DNA of 64,000 nucleotides from DASRHT01 sp035650355 (GCA_035650355.1 DASRHT010000029.1:62001-126000), one strand, 5' to 3'; counted from the first letter of the stretch, positions 8,891-16,721 are shown. Notes: generated by a model not told the origin, from the letters alone. Made by a program: numbers and translations.

Positions 8891-9274
8891 TTATTGCACG
8901 GTGACGGTTAAGTTCATCCCCTGGTGTATGGTGCAGTACAGCTTAAATGTGCCAGCCGTGGTGAAAGGTCCCGCCGACTTGCTATCGCTGCCTGCGAAAG
9001 TAAGGTTAACGGTTGGGGCACCTGCCTCTTTGGCTGCCTTTTGCGTTGAGCCATCCCAGGTGCCGTTGGTGATAATATGCGTCGCAGGCGACGTATCGAC
9101 CAGCGTGATCGATTCGCCCTTTTTAATGGTGATTGTTGTGTCGATGAAGGTAGATGCTCCCATTCTGACCTGTGGGCCACTGGAAATAGTGCTCTCATCC
9201 CGGATGGTGCAGGCTGCAAACAAAATGGTGAGCAGAGCAAAGCTGGTTATGACCAATAAAAACTTTTTATACAT
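8891..9274 (-). CDS. Cupredoxin-like copper lipoprotein
   Basis: Start at MYKKFLLVITS, after an AAGGAAG site; a GTG 48 bases upstream gives only an unlikely extension. A signal peptide ends in the lipobox LFAAC, with the lipidated Cys at residue 22. The remaining about 105 residues fit a blue-copper fold: an upstream ligand His in PATHIITNG and a C-terminal YCTIHQGM supplying Cys, His and Met, the classic type I copper set. It probably carries electrons on the outer membrane face. No oxidase or reductase partner lies next to it. Confidence 0.85.
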   Translation of the reverse strand: MYKKFLLVITSFALLTILFAACTIRDESTISSGPQVRMGASTFIDTTITIKKGESITLVDTSPATHIITNGTWDGSTQKAAKEAGAPTVNLTFAGSDSKSAGPFTTAGTFKLYCTIHQGMNLTVTVQ

Positions 9275-9428
9275 GGATCTTCCTTTCAAGCCTCCCTGGT
9301 TTTTTTGCCTCCCATGAGCCACGAGCGAAATATTGGAAGCACTCCTGGAAGGGACATACCTACTATAGCAAAATGTCTTCGCTCTAGTAAAGAGATGGGG
9401 CGCTTTTCTCTTGATCTTCGCTTAGCTG

Positions 9429-9458
9429 TTGACACCGGTTCTATACATCCGATATGCT
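9429..9458 (+). promoter_or_regulatory. Candidate sigma-70-type promoter for the R-M operon
   Basis: TTGACA, an 18-base spacer, then TATGCT, ending about 30 bp before the ATG at 9488. It is the only good promoter-like pair in the short gap before the restriction gene. Confidence 0.5.
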
Positions 9459-9487
9459 TACAAAAATATTTTGCTAGAGGTTTGGGT

Positions 9488-10411
9488 ATGTTGACCATTG
9501 ATCATACCTTGAAGGATAAAAAAGAAGAATTATTGAATCATTTTAGGAGTAGAGCATTGGAATCTCTGGAAGAGATTTGTAGAATTTATGGGATTTCTCA
9601 GTTTAGGGAGAGAGCCCAGGCAGTAAATAAAGCTGTTACTGAGACAAAGAATACCTTGATAAAAACGTTAACCCAGAAAGCTGGCTGGGAGGGATGGGAT
9701 AAAGAAGATATCTTGCGATGTGTTCTGATGATTACCTATGTTAGTTATGTGGTAATGATAGAGACTAGAAACGAAGTGTGGCCTTATGATTATATGGCAT
9801 TTTCCCGCAGAGTTGGAGAACTATGGGAGCCTTTTTGCAAGTTGTGCTTTGAGAATCCTCTAAGCGGAGCTATGTTGTTCATTCCTCCTCTTTTTTCGGA
9901 GGTTAAGCAGAAGCTTACCAGAGAGATAGATGACTATATTGATCAACTTAACATAAAGGTAGAGCAAAAAGATGAGTTAAAAAAGTACTATGGAAAAGTA
10001 TGGAGCCTGGTTACCTCCGGCGAAATTCAATTGGAGCTTGATTTACATTTCCAATTAAATAATGAAAAATATGTGGTAGATTTTAAAAGTGGTTTTGGCT
10101 CAAATGAAAAGGGAAATACGAACCGACTTCTACTTGTCGCAACAATATATAAAAGCCTGGAGGAGAACTATAATTGCTTGCTTCTGGTACGGGCGGAGGA
10201 GGATAGAAATAACGCTTATTTTCAGACGTTAAAAAATTCTGGCATTTGGAAAGCTTATTGTGGTGGAGAAGCTTATGCCAAAATTAAAGAGTTTTCGGGA
10301 TTTGACATCAAAGAGTGGATTAAAAATAACGTTAATTGGCCCGCAGATCTTTTATCAGAGACAAGACAACATTTAGGCAAGAACAACCTGGATCAATATT
10401 TAGTATGGTGA
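9488..10411 (+). CDS. Probable type II restriction endonuclease
   Basis: About 307 residues starting at MLTIDHTLKDKK, with GAGG upstream; a TTG 183 bases earlier gives an implausible extension. The segment GEIQLELDLHF followed by KYVVDFKSGFG fits a PD-(D/E)xK nuclease core: acidic residue, strand, then D-F-K. The same region ends in a Gly/Asn-rich loop. The rest is alpha-helical and not recognised. It lies 13 bp before a DNA adenine methyltransferase gene in the same direction, the normal arrangement of a type II pair. Base composition is clearly AT-richer than the chromosome on either side, a sign of transfer. Recognition sequence unknown. Confidence 0.68.
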   Translation: MLTIDHTLKDKKEELLNHFRSRALESLEEICRIYGISQFRERAQAVNKAVTETKNTLIKTLTQKAGWEGWDKEDILRCVLMITYVSYVVMIETRNEVWPYDYMAFSRRVGELWEPFCKLCFENPLSGAMLFIPPLFSEVKQKLTREIDDYIDQLNIKVEQKDELKKYYGKVWSLVTSGEIQLELDLHFQLNNEKYVVDFKSGFGSNEKGNTNRLLLVATIYKSLEENYNCLLLVRAEEDRNNAYFQTLKNSGIWKAYCGGEAYAKIKEFSGFDIKEWIKNNVNWPADLLSETRQHLGKNNLDQYLVW

Positions 10412-10424
10412 TTGGAGGACAATT

Positions 10425-11924
10425 GTGCAGGCACAAGAGATATATAGGCCGTTTTATACAAAATCTAGCTCATTAGTAAAATATATGATGAAAATGCTTT
10501 CAGTTCAGCCTGGTATGCGCGTCTTGGAGCCATGTGCTGGCGATGGCGTATTTATTGACGCTATTATGAGCACCGTGTTGGATACAATACTAGACGTGTA
10601 TGAGTTAAATCCTGATGCGGTGTCTCTTCTTAGAGAGAAATATAGATGGTGCAAAAATATTGTTGTAAATTATGCCGATGCGCTTACTAGTGATGAACTG
10701 ACGTTTTATGTGAACAGTGGAGGAATTTACGACAGAATAATAGCAAATCCTCCTTATGGAGGTTGGCAAGATTATGAAAAACGAAAAGACTTAAAAAAGC
10801 AGTACGTGAATATATATGTGAAAGAGACATACGCTCTTTTTTTATATCGCTGTATTAAGCTGCTTAAAAATGGTGGTAGGTTGGTATTTATTATTCCTGA
10901 TACTTTTCTCAATCTTCATATGTTTACAAGTCTGAGAGACTATATATTAGTCAACACAAAGATAAAGGAAATATCGTTGTTTCCGTCGTCTTTTTTCCCC
11001 AATGTTAATTTTGGTTACTCGAACTTGTCAATCATAACGCTTGAAAAACAGGAAGATAGAGATACCTGTCTGGAAAATCAGTTTTCAGTGCTGACAGGGT
11101 TTAGAAATGTTGAGGAATTGGAAGCTCCACATGAGTATAGTAATGTCTATAATTTTACCCAAAGAGAGGTTTATAATCATCTTGAGCATGCATTGTTTGT
11201 TGCTAATAATCCGGTAAAAACGCTCCTCCGCTCCAGCAAGTTGAGAATCGGCAATATGGCAGATTGTGTTACAGGTATTTATTCAGGAGATGATAAGAGA
11301 CATTTGAGACCTCTTTCTTTGGAGGTTAAAAACGGCAAAAAATACTTACCAGTAGATAAGCACCTGGTTTGTGTAGATTATGATACTAAAGACAATATTC
11401 TTGACGGTCTCGATTCTTTACAATGCTTTGTGCCAATCGTCAAAGGTGGCGCTATTAAATACTGGAAACCGGATTTGTGGTATATAGATTGGAGTCGGGA
11501 TGCAGTTAGAACGTATAAAACTGATAAGAAAGCAAGATTTCAAAATTCTAAATTTTATTTTAAATATGGAGTAGGCGTTCCTATGGTTTCTTCATCTCAA
11601 GTTACTGCGACACTGATTGAGAACAAGCTATTTGATCAGTCGATAGTGGGAATTTTTCCTCACGATCCCCAGTGGACATATTATTTACTGGCGTTCTTTA
11701 ACTCGTCCACCTGTACTAAGCTTCTCAGGACCATTAATCCTTCCGCCAATAATTCTGCAAACTACATAAAAAAAATACCTTTGGTGTTGCCAGATGCCCA
11801 TTTGAAAGAAATTCTTGACACAAAGGTAAAACATGTTCTTGCTCTTCTAAGAAGCGGTGACAAATACGAGGAGAAACTTATTCTGGATATTGATGGGATA
11901 ATTGCTGATCTCTATGGTTTGTAA
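10425..11924 (+). CDS. N6-adenine DNA methyltransferase of a type II R-M pair
   Basis: A 499-residue class I methyltransferase starting at GTG with GGAGG upstream. The N-terminal FYTKSSSLVKYMMKML leads into the SAM-binding motif LEPCAGDGVF (motif I), and the catalytic motif IV is IIANPPYGGW, typical of gamma-type N6-adenine enzymes such as TaqI. The C-terminal half (about residues 270-480) should be the target-recognition domain. It methylates the sites protected from the nuclease encoded just upstream. The stop codon runs directly into the left attachment repeat of the neighbouring element, so no spacer remains. Composition is AT-rich like the nuclease gene. Confidence 0.88.
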   Translation: MQAQEIYRPFYTKSSSLVKYMMKMLSVQPGMRVLEPCAGDGVFIDAIMSTVLDTILDVYELNPDAVSLLREKYRWCKNIVVNYADALTSDELTFYVNSGGIYDRIIANPPYGGWQDYEKRKDLKKQYVNIYVKETYALFLYRCIKLLKNGGRLVFIIPDTFLNLHMFTSLRDYILVNTKIKEISLFPSSFFPNVNFGYSNLSIITLEKQEDRDTCLENQFSVLTGFRNVEELEAPHEYSNVYNFTQREVYNHLEHALFVANNPVKTLLRSSKLRIGNMADCVTGIYSGDDKRHLRPLSLEVKNGKKYLPVDKHLVCVDYDTKDNILDGLDSLQCFVPIVKGGAIKYWKPDLWYIDWSRDAVRTYKTDKKARFQNSKFYFKYGVGVPMVSSSQVTATLIENKLFDQSIVGIFPHDPQWTYYLLAFFNSSTCTKLLRTINPSANNSANYIKKIPLVLPDAHLKEILDTKVKHVLALLRSGDKYEEKLILDIDGIIADLYGL

Positions 11925-11996
11925 AAAATCTCTCGTATGGCTCTACAGGCTGTACGAGAGATTTCGTATAACGGGGTTAGTAGCGCATACGGGATT
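11924..11996. repeat. attL-side repeat: tRNA-Glu 3' end plus terminator copy
   Basis: This 73-bp stretch matches 23026-23098 at 69 of 73 positions. It contains the hairpin AAATCTCTCGTA/TACGAGAGATTT (terminator of the tRNA-Glu) and an identical 20-base core TTAGTAGCGCATACGGGATT at 11977-11996, whose last 16 bases are the 3' end of the tRNA. It is the displaced old 3' end left when the element integrated. Confidence 0.9.
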
Positions 11997-12133
11997 AGCA
12001 ACTTCTTGTTTTTGGCTGTCCTTTGATGTTCCTCAGTGCTCTCCACAGGCTGATTTATCTATCCTGTGTGTTGGTTACAGTCCCCTAAAGTTTGTCGGTG
12101 TTGTTGCACCTCTTGTTGCACTGGTTATGGCCC

Positions 12134-12349
12134 TTACTCATCAACCAGTGTTCTAGGGCTTATGAGCGACGCAATTACGTAGATGGTGTATACGACGCCG
12201 AATGATGCGAACACCACAATGTAGAATGTGTTGTTAAGCTGCTGTCCTGCCGTTATCCCGATTAGGCACAGAAATACTGCGAATGCAAGCAGGATGGTTT
12301 GGAGTGTGACTCTTTTTGGTCTTTTCTCAGCATTTCTCTGTTGCGTCAT
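12134..12349 (-). CDS. Small two-helix membrane protein of the element
   Basis: 71 residues from MTQQRNAEKRPK (complement of 12347-12349), with AGGAC upstream; the longer open frame overlaps the XRE gene. Two hydrophobic segments, about residues 17-35 (ILLAFAVFLCLIGITAG) and 40-64 (FYIVVFASFGVVYTIYVIASLI), follow a basic N-terminus. Function unknown. It lies 80 bp downstream of the XRE gene in the same direction and may be co-expressed with it. It is the gene closest to the left attachment site. Confidence 0.6.
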   Translation of the reverse strand: MTQQRNAEKRPKRVTLQTILLAFAVFLCLIGITAGQQLNNTFYIVVFASFGVVYTIYVIASLISPRTLVDE

Positions 12350-12428
12350 TATTTTGTCCTTTTGCCCTCTAAAAACTCTGCTGCATTTAATATAACATAT
12401 ATTTATTCTAGTGGCTAGCCATTTCTTT

Positions 12429-12635
12429 TTAGTTGTCAGGCAATTCTTCAATGAGATCACAAATACTTACCCCTAATGCTTTTGCTAGCTTCTCTAGAGT
12501 GCTTAGGTTGATGTCTCGGTAGGGGTTGCTATAAATTTGTCTAATGGTTCGATAGGTGATATCGGCTGATCTATGGAGCTTACTCATACTGATGCCCTTT
12601 GCTTCTGCGACTTCCTGTATTTTCAGTCTAACCAT
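12429..12635 (-). CDS. XRE/Cro-CI family HTH regulator
   Basis: A 68-residue single-domain DNA-binding protein. Residues 4-62 form a five-helix Cro/C1-type fold: QEVAEAKGISMSKLHRSADITYRTIRQIY holds the helix-turn-helix, and LEKLAKALGVSICDLIEE closes the domain. Such proteins commonly repress excision or transfer genes of integrated elements. It is divergent from the gene at 12816, and the 180-bp gap between them carries inverted and direct repeats that may be its operator. Confidence 0.85.
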   Translation of the reverse strand: MVRLKIQEVAEAKGISMSKLHRSADITYRTIRQIYSNPYRDINLSTLEKLAKALGVSICDLIEELPDN

Positions 12636-12731
12636 ATTCCTATTCTGCCTCTATTTATGATCTGGCGTCGATTTTATCAGAGAGCGGTTGTTGACAGAAG
12701 TCATACTTTGATGATAGGCTTAGAGTAAGAT

Positions 12732-12755
12732 ATTATAGTAAGATACTTTAGTATC
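12732..12755. promoter_or_regulatory. Candidate operator between XRE gene and 12816 gene
   Basis: GATACTTTAGTATC (12742-12755) is a 14-base palindrome, and AGTAAGATA occurs twice just before and within it. A TTGACA lies at 12691. The position in the divergent gap next to an XRE gene suggests autoregulation. Confidence 0.4.
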
Positions 12756-12815
12756 AGTCCCTTGTTATAGTTTTATCGACAAGAAGGGGGTTATTCTAAA
12801 TAAAGGAGGCTGGTT

Positions 12816-13043
12816 GTGGATAGCGTTCCTACTTTTCCTCGTTCTCCTACTCAGGAAGAAATTGATGAGAGGATGCGTGTTCTGAATGAGGTGGTCCGGC
12901 AGCTTGATGCGGTGCAAGAGGGTGATGCTAAAGTTCATGCTGAGAGGTCTTTGAAGGAGGTGTATGATTGGCTGGTAATGCGTAGGATTAACTTCTATTT
13001 TGATCGGGGGACTGATACCTTTCGTGTGATTGATGAGTTGTAG
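12816..13043 (+). CDS. Hypothetical 75-residue protein
   Basis: GTG start with AAAGGAGG 6 bases upstream. Not recognised. It is acidic and mostly helical (EEIDERMRVLNEVVRQLDAVQ, SLKEVYDWLVMRRINFYF), with no cysteine pair, signal peptide or membrane segment. It is followed 20 bp later by a strong hairpin terminator, so it is a single-gene transcript divergent from the XRE gene. Such small proteins beside repressors are often antirepressors or excision factors, but nothing in the sequence proves this. Confidence 0.55.
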   Translation: MDSVPTFPRSPTQEEIDERMRVLNEVVRQLDAVQEGDAKVHAERSLKEVYDWLVMRRINFYFDRGTDTFRVIDEL

Positions 13044-13062
13044 TGTTTCTGTTTATTATAAT

Positions 13063-13100
13063 GAAGGGCCGAAGCTTTTGTTGTTCCGGCCTTTCTTTTA
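13063..13100. terminator. Intrinsic terminator between convergent genes
   Basis: AAGGGCCGAA pairs imperfectly with TTCCGGCCTTT across a 12-base loop and is followed by TTCTTTTATT. It sits between the rightward gene ending at 13043 and the leftward gene ending at 13153, and could serve both. Confidence 0.65.
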
Positions 13101-13152
13101 TTAGATCGTTTAGTGTCGAAGTGTCTCTAATCGCTGTTACTTTTGTTTAGCA

Positions 13153-14004
13153 CTATACTTTTGTCTTGTTATGTCGGTTGCTAAATTCTTCTAGAGCCTC
13201 CTTATACTGTGAGCTTACTGGCGCCCCTGACTCTTGGATTTTTAAGGCAAACACTCTTTTCCCTGCTTTGGGTGATGGTATTTCGCTAAAGCCGAAAGCT
13301 TGTAGAAGTTTTATGCCGCTGCGTGTAGCTCCTATTGCTAGGATTTCTTGTAGGATGACTCCTTTTCTTCCTAATTCTACAACAGAGGTGATTAGTCCGC
13401 TTATGAGATGAGAACCATATGTACGTTTAAGGTCCTGGTCTAGGCTTGGTTTTATTCCTATTCCAACGACATAAAGCAGGATATGCTTTCCTGGCTCGTA
13501 TTTTTCTACATCATCTGTTTTTATGTCCACCTCACCTAATAGGTCTGCTTTTAGGATTTCCTGGATTTTTGGGGAGTTTGGTTTCAGTGGTAAAGTTGTA
13601 GCGAAACCGATCACTTCATTTTTTCTTTTGAGGACATACATGATCTCGGCATTTTTCTTTAGCCAGCCTATGTACTTCTCCGGTGGTGTGACATTACCCT
13701 CGTTCTCTTCGGTAGCGAATAGCGTCTTTGTGATGTCTACTATAGCATATACGTCCTTTTCGCTAGCTGTTGTAAATGTGCTGGGGATAAACTCTCCCTC
13801 ATCGAGGTGAAGGAAAGCATTAAGCTCGTTTGCTAGCTTATCAACGTCTTTTTTGCGATAAAAGCCTTGTTTTCTTCCTTCTGGAACGAGGTATTCTATT
13901 TTCCCTTTTTTCACATGTTCTCTTACCATAGCCTCGCTAATATTCAGTATTCGCGAAGCTTCGGTTGATGTGTAGTAGCCCTTTGGTGGCTGCATTCTAG
14001 GCAT
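13153..14004 (-). CDS. HTH (MerR/excisionase-type) - GNAT acetyltransferase fusion
   Basis: 283 residues. Residues 8-55 are a helix-turn-helix of the excisionase/MerR type (YTSTEASRILNISEAMVREHVKKGKIEYL, then GFYRKKDVDKLA). A linker follows. Residues 85-270 resemble a GNAT N-acetyltransferase: VIGFATTLPL strand, HILLYVVGIGIKP, then GSHLISGLITSVVELGRKG (acetyl-CoA loop and helix) and GIKLLQAFGFSEIP near the end. The gene is divergent from the main rightward operon of the element, with repeat-bearing promoter DNA between them. This suggests that it is a regulator whose activity is tied to an acetylation or acetyl-CoA signal. The substrate is unknown, and the GNAT call is moderate. Confidence 0.7.
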   Translation of the reverse strand: MPRMQPPKGYYTSTEASRILNISEAMVREHVKKGKIEYLVPEGRKQGFYRKKDVDKLANELNAFLHLDEGEFIPSTFTTASEKDVYAIVDITKTLFATEENEGNVTPPEKYIGWLKKNAEIMYVLKRKNEVIGFATTLPLKPNSPKIQEILKADLLGEVDIKTDDVEKYEPGKHILLYVVGIGIKPSLDQDLKRTYGSHLISGLITSVVELGRKGVILQEILAIGATRSGIKLLQAFGFSEIPSPKAGKRVFALKIQESGAPVSSQYKEALEEFSNRHNKTKV

Positions 14005-14080
14005 AACTTTAGTTCCTTTCTGTTATTGAAGTCTCATTTGGGTCCTCATAGAAAGTTTAGCATTTTTTTAATAGCTTAGC

Positions 14081-14167
14081 AAGATTAGTAAGTTTTCTAT
14101 TGACAAGGGGATACTTATGTGTTAATATATTACTAAGCTTAGTAAGTTTTATGATAATAGTAAGCTT
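14081..14167 (+). promoter_or_regulatory. Main element promoter with repeated operator sites
   Basis: TTGACA (14100-14105), a 17-base spacer and TAATAT (14123-14128) make a near-consensus promoter for the rightward operon. The 16-mer AAGATTAGTAAGTTTT (14081-14096) recurs as AAGCTTAGTAAGTTTT (14135-14150), placing one copy before the -35 and one just after the -10. The second overlaps a perfect palindrome TTACTAAGCTTAGTAA (14130-14145), and a half site lies at about 14158. This is a classic repressor arrangement, and the divergent HTH protein is the likely binder. Confidence 0.65.
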
Positions 14168-14216
14168 TAATTATGTTAGTGGCTTGTTATAAAGCCTGAG
14201 TAGGAAGGAGTCGCCC

Positions 14217-14411
14217 ATGAGTTGGAGTCGCTCACAGTATCAGAAACGGGACCGGCGACCTCGCCACGCGCATGTAAGTCTGTGCGTTGCGTATTGTCCC
14301 GATTGTCGCTGTCAATTGAGGGTAACATACCCGCTGTCTCGCTTCGAAGGCCGGTGCCGAGCTTGTTGGTCAGCGTTCGTCAATGGTGCCAAAGAAATGG
14401 CTTGCCGTTAG
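14217..14411 (+). CDS. Small zinc-ribbon-like protein (64 residues)
   Basis: First gene of the rightward operon, with AAGGAG before the ATG. Two cysteine pairs, CPDC at residues 28-31 and CRAC at 47-50, would bind one zinc. The N-terminus is strongly basic (RSQYQKRDRRPRH). It could bind nucleic acid or a partner protein. An overlapping frame starting at 14222 is open but lacks the cysteine pattern and has no ribosome site of its own. Confidence 0.6.
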   Translation: MSWSRSQYQKRDRRPRHAHVSLCVAYCPDCRCQLRVTYPLSRFEGRCRACWSAFVNGAKEMACR

Positions 14412-14420
14412 GGGGTGCCT

Positions 14421-14753
14421 ATGCTAGACGTGATTAAAAGGGATGACTCGCTTTATCCTGCTGCAAAGAGTCCGACACAGGAGGATGGGCTGTTAGCGCC
14501 AGATGGAACATACTTCCCTTGCGGGTTCTATGGGCATGATAAATGTGCTCAGCGTATTGCGGGTGTTAGGGTGGCGGAGCTTATAGAGCGGGGCTGGGTC
14601 GGCATCTCGGATTCTCGTATTCCCCGTTGGTATCTGCCGAGGTCGTTAACGCAGTCGCAAATTAATACGCTCTATGACATGTATATGCTCAATCCTGCTA
14701 GCCTGTTCGCTGAGTCTGTTGCTCCGCATATTGGCATAGGACGAGATTGGTAG
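14421..14753 (+). CDS. Hypothetical protein, 110 residues
   Basis: Start at the ATG of GGGGGTGCCTATG, the element's usual initiation context; a GTG six bases earlier is in frame. Not recognised. The protein is soluble, with a central VAELIERGWVGISDS and a C-terminal helical part (LTQSQINTLYDMYMLNPASLFAES shortened here). Cysteines at CGFYGHDKC are possible metal ligands. It follows the previous gene by 9 bp in the same operon. Confidence 0.55.
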   Translation: MLDVIKRDDSLYPAAKSPTQEDGLLAPDGTYFPCGFYGHDKCAQRIAGVRVAELIERGWVGISDSRIPRWYLPRSLTQSQINTLYDMYMLNPASLFAESVAPHIGIGRDW

Positions 14754-14809
14754 GGGTGATTGTGCTTGGGTGTGGTGTGGTGTTCGGGAGTTTTGAGAGG
14801 AGGTCGCCT

Positions 14810-14971
14810 ATGGTTGGGATGCTGTTCTTTCTGGTGATTGTGGGGATGATTTTGCGGGTGGCCTATGGGCTGCGCCGGCCTCACTTCTGGGTCTATGCGG
14901 GGTTGATGGTGTTGGTTGGCTTGCCATTAGTGCTGCTGATGATGTGGGTTGGTGATTTCGTGGTTCGGTAG
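14810..14971 (+). CDS. Small two-helix membrane protein (53 residues)
   Basis: Start at the ATG in the context GAGGAGGTCGCCTATG; the earlier in-frame start lacks a site. Nearly the whole protein is hydrophobic: MLFFLVIVGMILRVAYGL, a short basic loop RRPH, then WVYAGLMVLVGLPLVLLMM. A two-pass inner-membrane protein is likely. Size and hydrophobicity recall phage-type holins or small coat proteins, but no motif decides this. Confidence 0.55.
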   Translation: MVGMLFFLVIVGMILRVAYGLRRPHFWVYAGLMVLVGLPLVLLMMWVGDFVVR

Positions 14972-15029
14972 TATGTTGGCTGTGGTACGTAAACAAGTCA
15001 ACCTGGGAACAGGTGAGAGGAGGGAGCCT

Positions 15030-15143
15030 ATGCAGAGACGAATGGGCAAGGAGTTCTGGGTGCTGGTGTCGGTGTTGATCGCGGGGATGATCGTGCTTAA
15101 CTGGCCGGTGCTGGTTCGCGGGCTACATTTCTGGCTGGGGTAG
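15030..15143 (+). CDS. Tiny single-helix membrane protein (37 residues)
   Basis: Start at the ATG of GGAGGGAGCCTATG. A basic N-terminus (MQRRMGK) is followed by one hydrophobic segment (FWVLVSVLIAGMIVL) and a short tail. The start context matches neighbouring genes, which is the main support for a gene this short. Function unknown. Confidence 0.45.
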   Translation: MQRRMGKEFWVLVSVLIAGMIVLNWPVLVRGLHFWLG

Positions 15144-15147
15144 GGTC

Positions 15148-15405
15148 GTGAAGTCGGGGAAGATGTGGCGGCATCGTTGTGGCTATCAGTTGTGGGCGGT
15201 GGTGTTAGACCGGCTAGGGGCGCATGTGGTGGTGAACTTTCGGGACGGGTCGTGTGACGGGATGGTGGTGTTTCTGTGTCCTGGATGCGGGGGAGAGTTG
15301 CAGTTGTGGTGGAAAGACGCTGAATGGCGGGGGGAGCCGTGGCCGAATGCAGGTGGGATGTGGGATGGTGAGGTGTGGGTGTGCGGTGATGGTCGAAGGG
15401 TCTAG
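15148..15405 (+). CDS. Hypothetical zinc-ribbon-like protein
   Basis: About 85 residues from GTG at 15148, or 80 from the ATG at 15163. It has CPGCGGELQLWW and a preceding HRCGY, a possible two-part zinc site, and is unusually rich in Trp and Gly. It starts 5 bp after the previous gene. Not recognised further. Confidence is moderate because the frame is G-rich and could be open by chance. Confidence 0.45.
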   Translation: MKSGKMWRHRCGYQLWAVVLDRLGAHVVVNFRDGSCDGMVVFLCPGCGGELQLWWKDAEWRGEPWPNAGGMWDGEVWVCGDGRRV

Positions 15406-15484
15406 TTCGGTGGTGGATATGTGGCAAGGGTATACGGCTTGTTTGGTGTTATGGAGTGCGGGTGTTTCGTTAAGGAGGTGGCCT

Positions 15485-15838
15485 ATGTTTATGAATGCAG
15501 TAATGGTAAGCGGCGATGTCCAGGAAAGTGTCTTTTATGACCAGACAACCGGCGCACAGAAGCCGCAATTTGTGGTCAATTTGACGGTGCTGGATGCTGA
15601 TACGGACGAAAAGTTTGAATGTCAAGTGACTGAGGGCTTTCAACTCCTGGAGGCGTTGAAGAAGGCGAAGAACGACGGGGAGCCTGTGGACGTGTTGCGG
15701 CAAATTGCCGACCAGTTGCGGGCGCAGCTTCCGCCGAAGTTCACGCCGATGCAGCTTCAGGTCTTGCGCTTTAAGGGCAAGCAAGCGGCTTTTATTAAGC
15801 TGGTCTGTCGGCTGCTCACTGTTGGCGCGACTGCTTAG
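15485..15838 (+). CDS. Possible ssDNA-binding/OB-fold protein (117 residues)
   Basis: Start at the ATG of the exact 16-mer cassette AAGGAGGTGGCCTATG; the longer open frame upstream overlaps other genes. The N-terminal 55 residues (MVSGDVQESVFYDQTTG, FVVNLTVLDADT, KFECQVTEGFQLLEAL) alternate strands as in small OB folds such as phage single-strand-binding proteins. The C-terminal part is helical, with a basic end. A single-strand-binding protein would suit an element with a rolling-circle Rep. This is an inference from strand pattern and context; no family signature was recognised. Confidence 0.5.
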   Translation: MFMNAVMVSGDVQESVFYDQTTGAQKPQFVVNLTVLDADTDEKFECQVTEGFQLLEALKKAKNDGEPVDVLRQIADQLRAQLPPKFTPMQLQVLRFKGKQAAFIKLVCRLLTVGATA

Positions 15839-15852
15839 GGAGGAGGTGACGG

Positions 15853-16581
15853 ATGGGGTTGCTTAGTCAGTTTGTTTCAGGGTTGCGGGGACAGCAGGGA
15901 GCGGGGCCGCAATTGGTGCGGGGTGTGGTGCCTGCGCGTCGTCGGGAAAGCTGGATTTTGGCGGCTGAGCACGGGTTGCTACGGGTGGTCTCGTTCCTCT
16001 TCTCGGCGGCCTCAGCCTATGCGATAGCGCGGGTGTTTGCACCTTCTGCTCCTGGGGATTATGTACGGCAAGCCGTGGATTTTGTGATTGCGGGGGGCTT
16101 TGGGGTGCTGGGCTACTTCCTCAGTCGCAGTATTGCCTATCGCCTCTTCATGAAAGAGCCGGTATGGTCCTACCTGCCGATTTGTCTGGTGGTCGAATTT
16201 GTGGAGGTTTTTTGTAACTATGTGTTGGGGGTCTCGGAAGTTCCGCATGCAGCGTGGTTACAAAATGTGCCGGTGGCACAACAGCCGTACCTGACGGGGA
16301 TAGCCTATGTCGTGCTCTCCATTATTCCGGTGGTGACGATTTTCCTGGCGGTGGCGGATATGGACCTGGAGCGCAAAAAGCATCATCGGGTCACATCAGG
16401 GGGACCGGCACAACCGAAACAGGTGAATCCCTCGGTCTATAGTCAGGGGTATCAAGCGCAACAACCAGCAGCGACGTACCAACGTGGCGGGGCACCCAAT
16501 CAGGGGCAGTGGCAACAGCAGGGGGGTATGGTGAATGGGAATAGCCCTTTGCAGGGTGCGCCTTCTGGTCCGACCCGCTAA
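15853..16581 (+). CDS. Four-helix membrane protein with Gln/Gly-rich tail
   Basis: 242 residues. After a 40-residue N-terminal region there are about four membrane segments: near residues 41-65, 75-95, 105-125 and 148-168. The last 65 residues are a low-complexity Gln/Gly/Pro tail (QGYQAQQPAATYQRGG, NQGQWQQQGG), probably cytoplasmic. The start has GGAGGAGGTGACGG upstream. Multi-pass membrane proteins of unknown sequence are typical of transfer modules of small integrative elements, so a role in DNA transfer is possible. No energy-coupling motif is present. Confidence 0.65.
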   Translation: MGLLSQFVSGLRGQQGAGPQLVRGVVPARRRESWILAAEHGLLRVVSFLFSAASAYAIARVFAPSAPGDYVRQAVDFVIAGGFGVLGYFLSRSIAYRLFMKEPVWSYLPICLVVEFVEVFCNYVLGVSEVPHAAWLQNVPVAQQPYLTGIAYVVLSIIPVVTIFLAVADMDLERKKHHRVTSGGPAQPKQVNPSVYSQGYQAQQPAATYQRGGAPNQGQWQQQGGMVNGNSPLQGAPSGPTR

Positions 16582-16589
16582 CAGGGGCC

Positions 16590-16721
16590 TTGCTGATTGG
16601 GGAAGTCAAGCGGTTGACGGCGGAAGAGGCGGCGATGGTGCGGGAAGCGTTAGCGACTGGTCGGGTGGTGGTGTTCCGCAATCGGCATCAATGGCGGCAT
16701 TTTCAAGTGCGGTTTCCGTAG
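16590..16721 (+). CDS. Possible small ORF (43 residues)
   Basis: A TTG-initiated frame in the gap between two larger genes encodes VKRLTAEEAAMVREALATGR followed by VVVFRNRHQWRHFQVRF. The helix-then-strand pattern and balanced composition look like protein. The start codon and its site (ACAGGGG) are weak, and no other evidence is available. Confidence 0.35.
   Translation: MLIGEVKRLTAEEAAMVREALATGRVVVFRNRHQWRHFQVRFP

Noticed and set aside
9305..9487. N-terminal extension of the restriction gene from TTG 9305
   Set aside because: The extension lacks a ribosome site and covers the likely promoter; ATG 9488 has one.
11902..12156. 84-codon rightward frame across attL
   Set aside because: It begins inside the methyltransferase gene in another frame and reads through the attachment repeat; no ribosome site.
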